Shown here: one piece after another, positions 36,249 through 45,788 of the stretch
How the letters are laid out: each line of letters starts with the position of its first letter
Numbering within the stretch: position 1 is the first letter of the stretch
Source: Burkholderiales bacterium
Lineage (GTDB): Bacteria; Pseudomonadota; Gammaproteobacteria; Burkholderiales; Usitatibacteraceae
NCBI GenBank assembly: GCA_019634955.1
Contig: JAHCAK010000012.1
Coordinates: forward strand, 31,621 to 95,620
Direction of reading: 5' to 3'
DNA length: 64,000 nucleotides
Translations under genes and position numbers: made by a program
The notes under the pieces: model-generated
What the model was told of the DNA's origin: nothing
Databases searched by the model: none
What the model saw: the letters and a program-made list of their open reading frames with translations, nothing else

Positions 36249-37931
36249 TCAGGCTTCTTCGTAGTCGTACCAGGTGCGGGCGTGGTCGGCGGTGATGAGG
36301 CCGTTCCTCAGGTCCGCCTTCACCGCCTCGCGGTCGCGCGCCTTCGGATCCCCGTACCCGCCGCCGCCGGGGATGTGGCTCACGATCCGGTCGCCGGCGC
36401 GCACGATCACCTGCCGCCCCGCGTCCTCGCTCGCGCCGCGGATGGACAGGTAGCCGCGCGGCGCGGGGCCGCCGCCCAGCACGCCCTCGGGCGGGTAGAT
36501 GAAGCGCCCGCCGCGGAAGCTCGCGAGCACGTCGCCCACGGGCCCCAGCTCGCCTTCCAGCAGGCGCAGCACGTAGCGCTGGCCGAAGCCGCCGCGGAAG
36601 CGGCCGGGCCCGGCGGAATCCTCCCAGAGCGAGCGCTCCTCGACGATCATCGGCACCTCGCTCTCGATCACCTCGACGGGCGTGTTGCCGACGTTGTAGG
36701 GGAAGGCGAGGCAGGAGACGCCGTCCTTGCCCGCGCGCGCGCCGAGACCGCCGCTCGAGACGTTGAAGGGCGCGAAGTCGGCGCCGTCGTGGCGCTTGCC
36801 GAACATGTACTGGCCCCACATGGGGGTGGCGCCGGCGGCGGCGCAGACGCGCTGCGGCGCGGCCGGGGCGATGGCGAGGTAGACGAGGTCCGGCAGGAAG
36901 GTGCCGATGGCGGTGCGCCCGAACACCGGCGCCGGGAAGCGGCAGTGCACGACGCTGCCTTCCTCGGCGACCACCTTGATGGGGCGCAGGGTCCCCTCGT
37001 TCACCGCCACGGGCAGGTCCAGCATGCACAGCACGCCGAAGGTGGTGTAGGCGCTCGTGTAGGAGAGCGTGCAGTTGATCGCGGGTTTCACCTGGGGAGA
37101 CGAGCCGCTGTAGTCCACCGTGATCTCGTCGCCGGCGATGGTGACGGCCGTGCACAGCGTCACGGTCTCGCCGCCGACGATGTCGATCTTCGCCTCGTGC
37201 CGCCAGGTGCCCTTCGGCAGCTTGGCGATCTCGGCGCGGGTGACGGCCTCGCTGCGCGTCACGATCTCGTCGGCGAGACCTTTGAGGCTCGCCCAGCCCA
37301 TCTCGTCGCAGATCTCGCGAAGCCGCTCCGCGCCCACGTGGCACGCGGCCACCTGCGCGCCGATGTCGCCCAGCACCGTCTCATGCGAGCGCACGTTCGC
37401 GGCGATGAAGGCCACGACGTCGGCGTTGGGCTCGCCGGCCCGGTGGTACTTGAGCGCCGGGATGCGCAGCCCCTCCTCGTAGTTGTCGCGGCTCTCGGTG
37501 GTGGCGCGGCGCCCGCCGATGTCCACGTGGTGGCAGCAGGTGATCACGTAGCCGATGAGCGTGCCGCGGCGGAACACCGGCACCATGATGGTCACGTCGT
37601 TGTGGTGGCCGCTGCCCGCCCACGGGTCGTTGCCGATGAGCACGTCGCCCTCGGCGAGGGTCGCGGGCGGGTGCAGGTCGACCAGGTGGCGCAGCATCGC
37701 CCCCAGCGGCCCGCACAGGCCCGGCGTGCTGTCCGGGGTCTGGGCCAGCAGCCGCGTCTCGGCGTCGAACACGGCGCAGCCGTAGTCGCCGATGTCGCGC
37801 ACGACGGTGGAGAACGAGGTGCGGCGCAGGGTCGAGCCCAGCTCGCCCACGATGGAGACAAGCCGCCGCCACAGCATCTCGAGCGTGACGGGGTCGATGG
37901 CCGGCGGTGCTTTCACGTCGGGTGCATTCAT
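36249..37931 (-). CDS. hyuB: Hydantoinase B / oxoprolinase beta-like subunit
   Basis: The product is 560 residues. It is typical HyuB: PVTLEMLWRRLVSIVGELG at the N-terminus, NDPWAGSGHHNDV, and the C-terminal GGGGYGDP followed by VKADLRNGLIT (HIPGGGGYGDPKARD). HyuA and HyuB together hydrolyse cyclic amides such as hydantoins or 5-oxoproline, or carboxylate ketones in the acetone-carboxylase branch, with ATP use by HyuA. The ATG at 37931 overlaps the hyuA stop, so they form one unit. The substrate is not readable from sequence. Confidence 0.9.
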   Translation of the reverse strand: MNAPDVKAPPAIDPVTLEMLWRRLVSIVGELGSTLRRTSFSTVVRDIGDYGCAVFDAETRLLAQTPDSTPGLCGPLGAMLRHLVDLHPPATLAEGDVLIGNDPWAGSGHHNDVTIMVPVFRRGTLIGYVITCCHHVDIGGRRATTESRDNYEEGLRIPALKYHRAGEPNADVVAFIAANVRSHETVLGDIGAQVAACHVGAERLREICDEMGWASLKGLADEIVTRSEAVTRAEIAKLPKGTWRHEAKIDIVGGETVTLCTAVTIAGDEITVDYSGSSPQVKPAINCTLSYTSAYTTFGVLCMLDLPVAVNEGTLRPIKVVAEEGSVVHCRFPAPVFGRTAIGTFLPDLVYLAIAPAAPQRVCAAAGATPMWGQYMFGKRHDGADFAPFNVSSGGLGARAGKDGVSCLAFPYNVGNTPVEVIESEVPMIVEERSLWEDSAGPGRFRGGFGQRYVLRLLEGELGPVGDVLASFRGGRFIYPPEGVLGGGPAPRGYLSIRGASEDAGRQVIVRAGDRIVSHIPGGGGYGDPKARDREAVKADLRNGLITADHARTWYDYEEA

Positions 37932-40000
37932 TCGGCGAGCTCCACGATGAGGCTCCCGTGCTCGTCCACGCGCGCGCGCGCGCCGCCCGGGATGACGGTG
38001 GTCGATTCGTTCTCCTCGACGATGGCGGGCCCCGGGAAGGGCACGCCCGGGGCGATGGCGGCGCGGCGGTGCACGGCGAAGTCGGCCCAGGCGCGCGCGC
38101 GCGGGCAGAAGGCGCGGCGCGTGCCGACGCGGCCGTCGCCGCGGGCGTCTGGCGAGATGCCGGTCACCTGGGCCACCTGCCGGTGCGCGCTGGCGGTGAG
38201 GCGGAAGCTCATCGCCTCGAGGGGCGCGCCGGAGAAGGTTCGGCCGTAGAGCTTGCGGTAGGAGGCCTCGAACGCCTCTCGCAGGGCGGCGACGGCATCC
38301 GCGTGGGCGCCGCCTTCCGGCAGCACCGCGTTCACGTCGTAGCCCTGGCCGAGGTAGCGCATGTCGACGCTGAACTCCCACGCGATCCCGGCCGGGTCCA
38401 CCGTGCGCGGCAGGCGCTGCGCGCACTCCGCGCGCATCTCCTCGCGCACCTCCTCGAGGATCTCCGGCGTGAGCGCAGACAGGAGGGTGCGGCGCGAGCG
38501 CACCGCCTCGTAGGTCACCGGGGCCACGATCATGCCGAAGGCCGCGGCCACCCCGGCGCGCGGGGGGATGAGGACCGTGCGGATGCCCAGCCGCGCGGCG
38601 AGGTCGCAGGCGTGCACGGGGCCCGCGCCGCCGAAGGCCACCAGCGCGCAGGAGCGCGGGTTCTCGCCCTTCTCGCTCGCGTAGGCCTTGGCGGCGGACG
38701 CCATGTTCTCGTTCACGATGGCGTGCACGCCGAAGGCGGCCTCGTCCACGGCGATGCCCAGCGGGTCGGCGAGCGCGGCCTTGACCGCGCGCTCGGCCGC
38801 CGCGCGGTCGAGCTTCATGCGCCCGCCGAGGAAATGGTCCGGGTCGAGGTAGCCCAGCAGCAGGTCGGCGTCCGAGACCGTGGGGTCCGTCCCGCCCTGC
38901 CCATAGCAGGCGGGCCCGGGGACGGCCGAGGAGCTCTGCGGGCCGACCTGCAGCGTGCCCACGGGCGTGCGACGCGCGATGCTGCCGCCGCCGGCGCCGA
39001 TCTCGATCAGGTCGACCACCGGGATGCGCACCGGGATGCCGCTGCCGGGCTTGAAGCGGTGCACGTGCGCCACCTCGAAGTCGTGGGTGCGGATGGCGCG
39101 CCCGCCCTCCACCAGCGCGAGCTTGGCGGTGGTGCCGCCCATGTCGAAGGCGAGCACCTTGTCGAGCTTCGCCAGGCGCGCGAAGTGCGCCGCGCCGAGG
39201 GTGCCCGCGGCCGGCCCCGACTCGATCACCTGCACCGGGAACTCGCGCGCGAAGGCGACGGAATTGATGCCGCCGCTCGACTGCATCATGAGCAGCTCGC
39301 CGGCGAAGCCGCGCGCGGCCATGCGTTCCTCGAGCCGCGTGAGGTAGCGGGCGGCCACGGGCTTCGCGTAGGCGTTGACGGTGGTCGTGGTGGTGCGCTC
39401 GTACTCGCGCATCTCCGGCAGCACGTCGCTGGAGAGCGTCACCGGGATGCCGGGCGCCATCTCGAGGGCGATCTCGCGCACGCGCCGCTCGTGCGCCGGG
39501 TTGCGGTAGGCATGCAGCAGGCACACGGCGATCGACTCGCAGCCCTCGGCGAGCAGCACGCCCAGCGCCTCGCGCACGCTCGCCTCGTCCAGCGGGGCCA
39601 GCACCGCGCCGCTCGCGTGCACGCGCTCGGCCACCTCGCGGCGCAGGTAGCGCGGCACGAGCGGGACGGGGAACTCGATCTGCAGGTCGTAGGCGTCGAA
39701 GCGCTTCTCGCGGCCGATCTCCAGCACGTCGCGGAAGCCCTTCGTGGTGACGAGCCCCGTGCGCGCGCCCTTGCGCTCGATCACGGCGTTGATGACGAGG
39801 GTGGTGCCGTGGACCATCACGTCGATGGAGCCCGCGTCGGCGCCGCGCCGTGCGACCAGCTCGTCCACGCCGGACTCGATCGCCCGCGAGGGGTCGTCGG
39901 GCGTGGTGAGGGTCTTGTGCACCTCCACGCGCCCGCTCGCCTCGTCCACCTCGACGAAGTCGGTGAAGGTCCCGCCGATGTCGCTGCCCAGGGTGATCAA
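37928..40000 (-). CDS. hyuA: Hydantoinase A / oxoprolinase alpha-like subunit
   Basis: The product is 690 residues. The ASKHA ATP-binding fold starts with LGSDIGGTFTDFVEVD; later pieces are MVHGTTLVINAVIERKGA, VLAFDMGGTTAKLAL, GAGGGSIA and AFGGAGPVHACDLA. The size matches HyuA (about 690). The first real start is a TTG at 40000, seven bases after GGAGG; further upstream the frame lacks homology. It provides the ATP-dependent half of the HyuAB enzyme. The operon is divergent from a LysR gene with a palindrome between them. Confidence 0.9.
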   Translation of the reverse strand: MITLGSDIGGTFTDFVEVDEASGRVEVHKTLTTPDDPSRAIESGVDELVARRGADAGSIDVMVHGTTLVINAVIERKGARTGLVTTKGFRDVLEIGREKRFDAYDLQIEFPVPLVPRYLRREVAERVHASGAVLAPLDEASVREALGVLLAEGCESIAVCLLHAYRNPAHERRVREIALEMAPGIPVTLSSDVLPEMREYERTTTTTVNAYAKPVAARYLTRLEERMAARGFAGELLMMQSSGGINSVAFAREFPVQVIESGPAAGTLGAAHFARLAKLDKVLAFDMGGTTAKLALVEGGRAIRTHDFEVAHVHRFKPGSGIPVRIPVVDLIEIGAGGGSIARRTPVGTLQVGPQSSSAVPGPACYGQGGTDPTVSDADLLLGYLDPDHFLGGRMKLDRAAAERAVKAALADPLGIAVDEAAFGVHAIVNENMASAAKAYASEKGENPRSCALVAFGGAGPVHACDLAARLGIRTVLIPPRAGVAAAFGMIVAPVTYEAVRSRRTLLSALTPEILEEVREEMRAECAQRLPRTVDPAGIAWEFSVDMRYLGQGYDVNAVLPEGGAHADAVAALREAFEASYRKLYGRTFSGAPLEAMSFRLTASAHRQVAQVTGISPDARGDGRVGTRRAFCPRARAWADFAVHRRAAIAPGVPFPGPAIVEENESTTVIPGGARARVDEHGSLIVELAE

Positions 40001-40084
40001 CTCGCCGCCTCCGATGCGCTTCCGAAGCGGGCCACTGTACGGGCCGATCCCGTGCACCGGAAGCCACTCCCGGGCAAAATCCGC

Positions 40085-40101
40085 TTCAACATCCTGTTGA
40101 A
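40085..40101. promoter_or_regulatory. Palindrome in the hyuA/LysR divergent gap
   Basis: TTCAACA-TCC-TGTTGAA is a perfect 7-bp inverted repeat 17 bp before the LysR ATG and 84 bp before hyuA. It is a good candidate LysR binding site for autoregulation and hyu control. Confidence 0.55.
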
Positions 40102-40118
40102 CCCCGGCCGGAGGCCTC

Positions 40119-41120
40119 ATGGACAAGTTGCGGGCCCTGCAGTATTTCGTCGCCGCCGCGCAGGAGCGCAGCTTCTCCGGCGCCGCGCGGCGCCTGGACG
40201 TGAGCGTGCCGGCGGTGGCGCGGCTCGTGGGCGCGCTGGAGAAGAGCCTCGGGGCGAGCCTCTTCGAGCGGGGCCCCCACGGCCTCACGCTCACGCCGGA
40301 CGGCGCGGGCTACCTGGAAGCCTGCCGCCCGGTGCTGGAGCAGGTCGTGGCCGCCGACGAAGCCCTGCGCGGCGCGACCTCGCGCCCCCGCGGCACGCTG
40401 GTGGTGGGAGCCCCGCCCATCCTCTCCCAGCACTGCATCCTGCCGGCGCTGCCGGCCTTCCACGCGCGCTATCCCGACATCCAGGTGGACGTGCGCACCG
40501 TGGACAAGCCGTCGGCGCCCGGCGCGGAGGAAGCCGAGGTCCTCGTGCTCTACGGCTGGCCGATGCACCCGGGCTTCGTGCAGCGCCGCCTCGCGAGCAC
40601 GCGCCTGCTCATCTGCGCTTCGCCCGGCTACTGGGCCGCCAACGGGGTGCCCAAGCGCCCGCGCGACCTCGAGGGGCACCCGTGCCTGCTCTTCCGCGAC
40701 CAGGAGGGCACGGTGCTGGACCTCTGGGAGCACGAGCGTGGCGGCGAGCGCGAGGCCGCGGCCGTGAGCGGGTGGCTGGTGAGCAGCCACCGCGACGTGA
40801 TCCTCGATGCCGCGATCGCGGGGATGGGGGTGGCGCGGTTCACCGACCTCACGGTGCGCGGGCCGGTGGAATCGGGGCAGCTCGTGCCGGTGCTGGTCGA
40901 CTGGGAGTCGAAGCACGCGCCGCCCATCAGCCTGCTCTACCGGGCGAGCCAGCGGCGCCTGCCGCGCGTGCGCCACTTCATCGAGTTCGTGGTCGAGCTC
41001 TTCGGCCGGCTGGAAGCGCAGCGCGCGCCTCAGCTCGCCGTGAAGCTGGAGGCGGAAAGGCCCCACTGGTACCGGAGGCGCCACGGCCGCGCTTCCGCGA
41101 CCCCGCGCGACCGGGAATAG
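40119..41120 (+). CDS. LysR-family regulator, probable control of hyuAB operon
   Basis: The product is 333 residues. The N-terminal winged HTH (about 1-60) reads MDKLRALQYFVAAAQERSFS, then AARRLDVSVPAVARLVGALE. The periplasmic-binding-like effector domain spans about 90-295. A basic, Arg-rich tail of about 30 residues is added at the C-terminus. The ATG has GGAGG 5 nt upstream. Its divergent position to hyuA suggests regulation of that operon; it is convergent with the next Bug gene. Effector unknown. Confidence 0.9.
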   Translation: MDKLRALQYFVAAAQERSFSGAARRLDVSVPAVARLVGALEKSLGASLFERGPHGLTLTPDGAGYLEACRPVLEQVVAADEALRGATSRPRGTLVVGAPPILSQHCILPALPAFHARYPDIQVDVRTVDKPSAPGAEEAEVLVLYGWPMHPGFVQRRLASTRLLICASPGYWAANGVPKRPRDLEGHPCLLFRDQEGTVLDLWEHERGGEREAAAVSGWLVSSHRDVILDAAIAGMGVARFTDLTVRGPVESGQLVPVLVDWESKHAPPISLLYRASQRRLPRVRHFIEFVVELFGRLEAQRAPQLAVKLEAERPHWYRRRHGRASATPRDRE

Positions 41121-41142
41121 GGGCCTTCCCGCGGGAAGGCGC

Positions 41143-42120
41143 TCAGTTCGCCTTCGCGCCCGAGGCCTTCACGACCTCGGCCCACTTCTGGTACTCGGCC
41201 TTCACGAAGGCGCCGAACTCCTCGGGCGTGCCGGGCTTGGGATCGGCGCCGTCGAGGACGAGGCGCGCGTCGATCTCCTTGTCCGTGAGCGCCTCGTTGA
41301 GCGCCTTGTTGAGGGCGAGGACCACGTCGCGCGGCGTGTTCTTCGGCGCGAAGAAGCCGAACCACGAGCCCGCCTCGAAGCCGGGGAAGCCGCTCTCGGC
41401 AACCGTGGGCACCTCGGGCATGGAACGCGAGCGGTTCTTGCTGCTGACCGCGATCGCCGTGAGCTTGCCGGCCTTGATGTGCTGGATCACCGACGGGATG
41501 GTCGCGAACATGAACTGCACGCGGCCCGCCAGCAGGTCCTTCAGCGCCTCGGCGCCCTTGTAGGGAATGTGCTCGGCCTTGAACCCGGCCTTGGCGCTCA
41601 GCAGGAACCCCGAGAGGTGCGAGGAGGTGCCGATGCCGGTGGAGGCGTAGTTGAGGTTCTCGGGGTTGGCCTTCGCGTACTTGAGGAACTCCGCCATCGT
41701 CTTGATGTTCGTGGAGGGGTGAACGACGAGCACGTTGGGGACATCCGCGATCTGGCCGATGGGGTCGAGGTCGGTGACGGCGTTGAAGTTGATCTTGCCC
41801 GCGAAGAGCGACGGGTTCACCGCGGCCGGGCCCACCGAGTTGGCCATGATGGTGTAGCCGTCCGCGGGCGCGCGGATTACGAACTCGGTGCCGATGTTGC
41901 CGGCGCCGCCGGGCTTGTTCTCGACGATGAAGGGCTGCTTGAACTTGTCGGCGAAGCGCTGGCCGATCATGCGCGCCAGGATGTCCGTGGTGCCGCCGGC
42001 CGTGAAGGCGACGACGATCTTCACCGTGCGGTTGGGCCAGTCCTGCTGGGCCTGCGCCGGGGCGGCGGCGAGCAGGGCGGCGGCGACGGCGGCCGCCTTG
42101 GCGAGTGAAGCGAGTTTCAT
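41143..42120 (-). CDS. Bug/TctC-family periplasmic receptor
   Basis: The product is 325 residues. A signal peptide (1-25, ending AQA) is followed by WPNRTVKIVVAFTAGGTTD, a canonical Bug ligand loop. VENKPGGAGNIGTEFV and AVSSKNRSRSMPEVPT are also family standard. It is the last gene of the thiolase-decarboxylase-ALDH-dehydrogenase arm and probably captures that pathway's acid substrate. No TctAB genes accompany it. Confidence 0.92.
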   Translation of the reverse strand: MKLASLAKAAAVAAALLAAAPAQAQQDWPNRTVKIVVAFTAGGTTDILARMIGQRFADKFKQPFIVENKPGGAGNIGTEFVIRAPADGYTIMANSVGPAAVNPSLFAGKINFNAVTDLDPIGQIADVPNVLVVHPSTNIKTMAEFLKYAKANPENLNYASTGIGTSSHLSGFLLSAKAGFKAEHIPYKGAEALKDLLAGRVQFMFATIPSVIQHIKAGKLTAIAVSSKNRSRSMPEVPTVAESGFPGFEAGSWFGFFAPKNTPRDVVLALNKALNEALTDKEIDARLVLDGADPKPGTPEEFGAFVKAEYQKWAEVVKASGAKAN

Positions 42121-42187
42121 GCGGTTCTCCTCTGGGGTCGTTGTTCGAAGTCTTCGCGCTTCGGTCGTGCGGCGTGGATGGATGATG

Positions 42188-43177
42188 TCACGGCGGGCGA
42201 GCGCCGGAGGCGAGCACCTCGGGGTTGAAGCACCAGGCGGGGTCCGGCGGGCGGCCGCCGAGGTAGCCCAGCACGTTGTCGGCGGCGATGGCGGAGACGG
42301 CCTCCAACGCGTCCGGGGTGGAAGCGCCCACGTGCGGGGTGAGCACGACGTTGGCGAGCGCGAGCAGGGGGCTTCCCGCCGGAATCGGCTCCTCCATCGT
42401 CGTGTCGAGGCCGGCGCCGTGCAACAGGCCGTCGCGCAGGGCCGCAACGAGGTCCGGCTCGTTCACCACGGGGCCGCGCGCCGTGTTCACGAGGATCGCC
42501 CTGGGCGGCATCCGCTCGAACTGGGCCCGCCCGATCATGCCTCGCGTCCGGTCCGTGAGCGGCACGTGCAGGCTCAGCACGTTCGCGCGCGGCAGCAGGT
42601 CCTCCAGCGTCGGCACGATCTCCACGCCGGCGAGCGGCGAAGGGCCGGCGAGCGCCGGGTCGTAGGCGACCGCCTTCATGCCCATCGCCATCGCGATGGC
42701 GGCGGTGCGCTGGCCGATCTGCCCGAAGCCCACGAGCCCCAGCGTGCGCCCGGCGAGCTGCTGGCCGTCCTGCGCGCGGCTCCAGCGGCCGGCCTTCACC
42801 TCGTGGTCCATCCAGGCGATGCGCCTTGCGGCGGCGAGCATGAGGCCGATGGCGAGCTCCGCCACCGACTGCGAGTTGGCGCCGGGCGTGACATAGACCG
42901 GGATGCCCAGCCGCGTCGCGCCGGGCAGGTCGATGTTGCTCACGCCCACGCCGTGCTTGGTCACGACCTTGAGCGTGGGGCAGGCGCGCATCGCCGCCTC
43001 GGGCAGGTCGAAGGTGCGCGAGATCACGGCGTCGACGGGCTCGGCGGCGAGGATCGCCGCCACCTCGGCCGCGTCCTTCGTGCCGGTGAGGTAGAGGACG
43101 CGGCAGCCGGCCGCCTCCAGCTTCGCGGTGCCGGCGGCGCCCAGCTTGGGGGCGGTGACGAGGATGGTGTGGGGCAT
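42188..43177 (-). CDS. D-2-hydroxyacid dehydrogenase (SerA/phosphoglycerate dehydrogenase-like)
   Basis: The product is 329 residues. The NAD Rossmann domain (about 100-285) has LGLVGFGQIGQRTA, with the catalytic Arg in VNTARGPVVNE, Glu in MEEPIP and His in LTPHVGAST. Lacking the ACT domain of biosynthetic SerA, it fits catabolic enzymes. It oxidises a 2-hydroxyacid to a 2-oxoacid, or the reverse. Beside a TPP decarboxylase pair it resembles the sulfolactate dehydrogenase SlcC arrangement, but substrate identity is inference; hydroxypyruvate reductase is an alternative. Confidence 0.85.
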   Translation of the reverse strand: MPHTILVTAPKLGAAGTAKLEAAGCRVLYLTGTKDAAEVAAILAAEPVDAVISRTFDLPEAAMRACPTLKVVTKHGVGVSNIDLPGATRLGIPVYVTPGANSQSVAELAIGLMLAAARRIAWMDHEVKAGRWSRAQDGQQLAGRTLGLVGFGQIGQRTAAIAMAMGMKAVAYDPALAGPSPLAGVEIVPTLEDLLPRANVLSLHVPLTDRTRGMIGRAQFERMPPRAILVNTARGPVVNEPDLVAALRDGLLHGAGLDTTMEEPIPAGSPLLALANVVLTPHVGASTPDALEAVSAIAADNVLGYLGGRPPDPAWCFNPEVLASGARPP

Positions 43178-43182
43178 GGGCT

Positions 43183-44598
43183 TCAGTAGGCGATGGTGAC
43201 GACGCGCTCCTCGGTCATCTCGCGGATGGCGCGCGCCGGGGCCTCGAAGCCGTGGCCGCTCGCCTTCACGCCGCCGAAGGGCATCGCGTCCACGCGGGCG
43301 CTGGAGGCCTCGTTGATGTGGATGCCGCCGAAGTCGAGCGCGCGCGCCGCGGCGAAGGCCGTGTGCAGGTTCGAGGTGAACACGCCCACGGCGAGGCCGA
43401 AGGGCTGGTCGTTGGCGCCGGCGAAGGCCTCGGCCACCTCGTCGAACTCGATCACCGACACCACCGGCGCGAAGATCTCCTCGCACACCACGCGCATGGC
43501 GGGCGTCACCCGGCGCAGCACCGTGGGCGCCATGACGCTGCCCTCCAGCGTGCCGCCGGCGAGGACCTCCGCCCCCGCGCGCTCGGCCTCCTTCACCCAG
43601 GCGAGCGCGCGCTCGGCGTGGCCGCGGCTGATCATGGGGCCCACGACCGTGCGCGGGTCCGCGGGGTCGCCGAAGGGCAGGGCCTTCACGGCGGCGACGA
43701 ACGCGTCGGTGAAGGCGGGCGCGATGCGCCGGTCGACGAAGAGCTTCTGCACCGAGGTGCACACCTGGCCCGCCTTGCGGAAGCCGGCGTTCACGATCTT
43801 GGGGATGGCCCTTTTCGTGTCGGCGTCGTGGCAGACGATGGTGCTCGCGATGCTGCCCAGCTCGAGCTGCGTGCCGCGAAGCAGCGCCCCCTTCTGGATC
43901 TCGAGGCCCACGCGCGTGCTGCCGGTGAAGGTGTAGTAGGCGATCGCCGGGTCCTCGGTGAGCTGGCGGCCGACCTCCTCGCCGGAGCCGTGGACGATGG
44001 CGAGGAGCTTCGGCGGGAGCCCCGCGTCGAGCAGCGCGCGCCCCAGCTCCACGGCGGTGGCCGGCGTGAAGGCGGAGGGCTTGAGGACCACGGCGTTGCC
44101 GCCCGCCAGCGCCGGCGCGAGCTTGTGCGCCACCGTGTTGAGCGGCGAGTTGAAGGGGGTGATCGCGCAGACCACGCCGCGCGGCACGCGGATGGTGAAG
44201 CCCATGCGGTCCTTGAGCCCGGGGGCGGCCGCCATGGGCACCAGCTCGCCTTCGAGGCGCTTGGCCTCCTCGGCCGAGAGCCTCAGCGTCTCCACGCAGC
44301 GGCGCACCTCGTTGTCGCCGTCGGGGGTGGTGAAACCCGCTTCCGCCGTCATGAGCTTCTCGAGCTGCGCCTTCCGGGAGAGCACGATGTCGGCCGCCTT
44401 GGCGAGGATGGCCGCGCGCTCGGATGCGAGCAGCCTGTGGACCTCGAACCCCGCGCGCGCGCCGGCCACGGCCGCCGCCACCTGCTCGCGCGAAGCCAGC
44501 GCGATCTCGCCGTAGGGCTCGCCCCGGTACTTGTCGCGCAGGACGGCGCTGCGCGCGCCTTCCACGAACTCGCCGCCGATGAGGAGGGGAAATTTCAT
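43183..44598 (-). CDS. Aldehyde dehydrogenase, small-acid-aldehyde type
   Basis: The product is 471 residues. The ALDH motifs are AITPFNSPLNTVAHK, VLKPSAFTP, FTGSTRVGLEI, the Glu in LELGSIASTIV (GS instead of GG) and the catalytic Cys in GQVCTSVQKL. The ELGS variant and GQVCTS occur in dehydrogenases for lactaldehyde, phosphonoacetaldehyde or related acidic aldehydes. It lies 5 bp from both the 2-hydroxyacid dehydrogenase and the decarboxylase beta gene, so it probably oxidises the aldehyde made by the decarboxylase. Confidence 0.88.
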   Translation of the reverse strand: MKFPLLIGGEFVEGARSAVLRDKYRGEPYGEIALASREQVAAAVAGARAGFEVHRLLASERAAILAKAADIVLSRKAQLEKLMTAEAGFTTPDGDNEVRRCVETLRLSAEEAKRLEGELVPMAAAPGLKDRMGFTIRVPRGVVCAITPFNSPLNTVAHKLAPALAGGNAVVLKPSAFTPATAVELGRALLDAGLPPKLLAIVHGSGEEVGRQLTEDPAIAYYTFTGSTRVGLEIQKGALLRGTQLELGSIASTIVCHDADTKRAIPKIVNAGFRKAGQVCTSVQKLFVDRRIAPAFTDAFVAAVKALPFGDPADPRTVVGPMISRGHAERALAWVKEAERAGAEVLAGGTLEGSVMAPTVLRRVTPAMRVVCEEIFAPVVSVIEFDEVAEAFAGANDQPFGLAVGVFTSNLHTAFAAARALDFGGIHINEASSARVDAMPFGGVKASGHGFEAPARAIREMTEERVVTIAY

Positions 44599-44603
44599 GG
44601 CGT

Positions 44604-45215
44604 TCACTTGCGCACGCCCAGGCCGACCATGAAGCGCTCGCGGATGCGCACCGGGTCGCGGTCGGTGACGCCGGCGGGCGGCGCGTTGTCGGTGCGCACG
44701 CCGATGAGCCACGGGCCGTCCTCGGCGAGCGCGCGGTCGACCCAGGCCTCGAAGTGGGCCTCGTCGCGGGCCCACTCGGCGCGGGCGATGCCGGAGGCCG
44801 CCGCGATGCCGACGAGATCGGTGCAGTGGCTGGTGTGCGTCTTCTGCCCGCCCGTGATCTGGTAGATGCCGTTGTCGAGCAGGACGATGGCGAGGTTGCG
44901 CGGGGCGACCATCGCGATCGTGCCGAGCGACCCCAGGTGCATGATCATCGAGCCGTCGCCCTCGAGGCAGAAGACGCGCCGCTGCGGCTGCGCGATCGCG
45001 ACCCCGAGGGCGATCGAGGGCGCGAGCCCCATGCTCCCCAGCATGTAGAAGTTCTGCGGGCGCTGGCCGCTCGCCCAGAGGTCGAAGTTGGTGTGGCCGA
45101 TGCCGCCCACCACGGCCTCCTCGTTCTCCAGGCGGGCGACGAGGCGGCGCGTGATGTCGGCGCGGTTCATCACCTTGGCGATGTCGCGGGTCACGGGGGA
45201 TTGCCTGCTGGCCAT
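44604..45215 (-). CDS. TPP-dependent 2-oxoacid decarboxylase, beta subunit (sulfopyruvate-decarboxylase type)
   Basis: The product is 203 residues. It is the C-terminal TPP-binding (PP) domain alone: GSMGLAPSIALGVAIA, then the GDGS...N diphosphate motif from EGDGSMIMHLGSLGTIA to LDNGIYQITGG. The size and split match ComE of sulfopyruvate decarboxylase, or the phosphonopyruvate decarboxylase relatives. The ATG at 45215 was chosen (preceded by TGAGG); a GTG at 45233 overlapping the alpha gene is an alternative. It works with the alpha subunit encoded just upstream. Confidence 0.85.
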   Translation of the reverse strand: MASRQSPVTRDIAKVMNRADITRRLVARLENEEAVVGGIGHTNFDLWASGQRPQNFYMLGSMGLAPSIALGVAIAQPQRRVFCLEGDGSMIMHLGSLGTIAMVAPRNLAIVLLDNGIYQITGGQKTHTSHCTDLVGIAAASGIARAEWARDEAHFEAWVDRALAEDGPWLIGVRTDNAPPAGVTDRDPVRIRERFMVGLGVRK

Positions 45216-45223
45216 GGCGGGCC

Positions 45224-45757
45224 TCACTTCCACGCGGGGTTGTTGGTGAGCAGCGGCGAGAGGATCAGCGCCGCCGGGGCCTGCGTCTTGTAGGCCTGCT
45301 GGATGGTGCGGTCGCAGATGAACTCCGTCTCGTCCGGCCGCGTGATGCGGTGGTGCTCGACGCCCAGCGTCTGCAGCGTCGGCACGAGCGTGCGGCAGAC
45401 GATGGCCTGGGCGAGCTGGTGGTCGCCCATCGTGCCGCGCTCCGAGATCATCAGGATCGCCGGGATCTGGCAGGCGATCACGAGGGAGGCGAGCACGTTG
45501 GGCAGCGTCGCGAACCCGCTCGTCTGCATGAGGATGATGGTGCGCTTGCCGCCCATCCAGGCGCCGGTGGCGATGCCCAGGCCTTCCTCCTCGCGCGCGA
45601 CCGGGATCATGGTGAAGTACGGGTCCGCGTGCAGGCGCGCGATGAGGGGGGCGAGCACCTTGTCGGGAACGTAGGCCACGATCTCGACCTGGTTCGCCTT
45701 GAGCACGGCGAGCACGGTGTCGTACCAGGGAGTCTTCGCGGGGGATTCGGTTGCCAT
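45224..45757 (-). CDS. TPP-dependent 2-oxoacid decarboxylase, alpha subunit (sulfopyruvate-decarboxylase type)
   Basis: The product is 177 residues. It is the PYR half of a TPP enzyme: VEIVAYVPDKVLAPLIARL, then the catalytic-Glu region in REEEGLGIATGAWMGGKR, and QTSGFATLPNVLASLV. The size and organisation match ComD. Together with the beta subunit it should decarboxylate a three-carbon 2-oxoacid carrying an acidic group such as sulfonate, phosphonate or carboxylate. Which one cannot be decided here. Confidence 0.85.
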   Translation of the reverse strand: MATESPAKTPWYDTVLAVLKANQVEIVAYVPDKVLAPLIARLHADPYFTMIPVAREEEGLGIATGAWMGGKRTIILMQTSGFATLPNVLASLVIACQIPAILMISERGTMGDHQLAQAIVCRTLVPTLQTLGVEHHRITRPDETEFICDRTIQQAYKTQAPAALILSPLLTNNPAWK

Positions 45758-45788
45758 GGGGTCCTTTCCGTTCGCTTCGCTTCGTTCC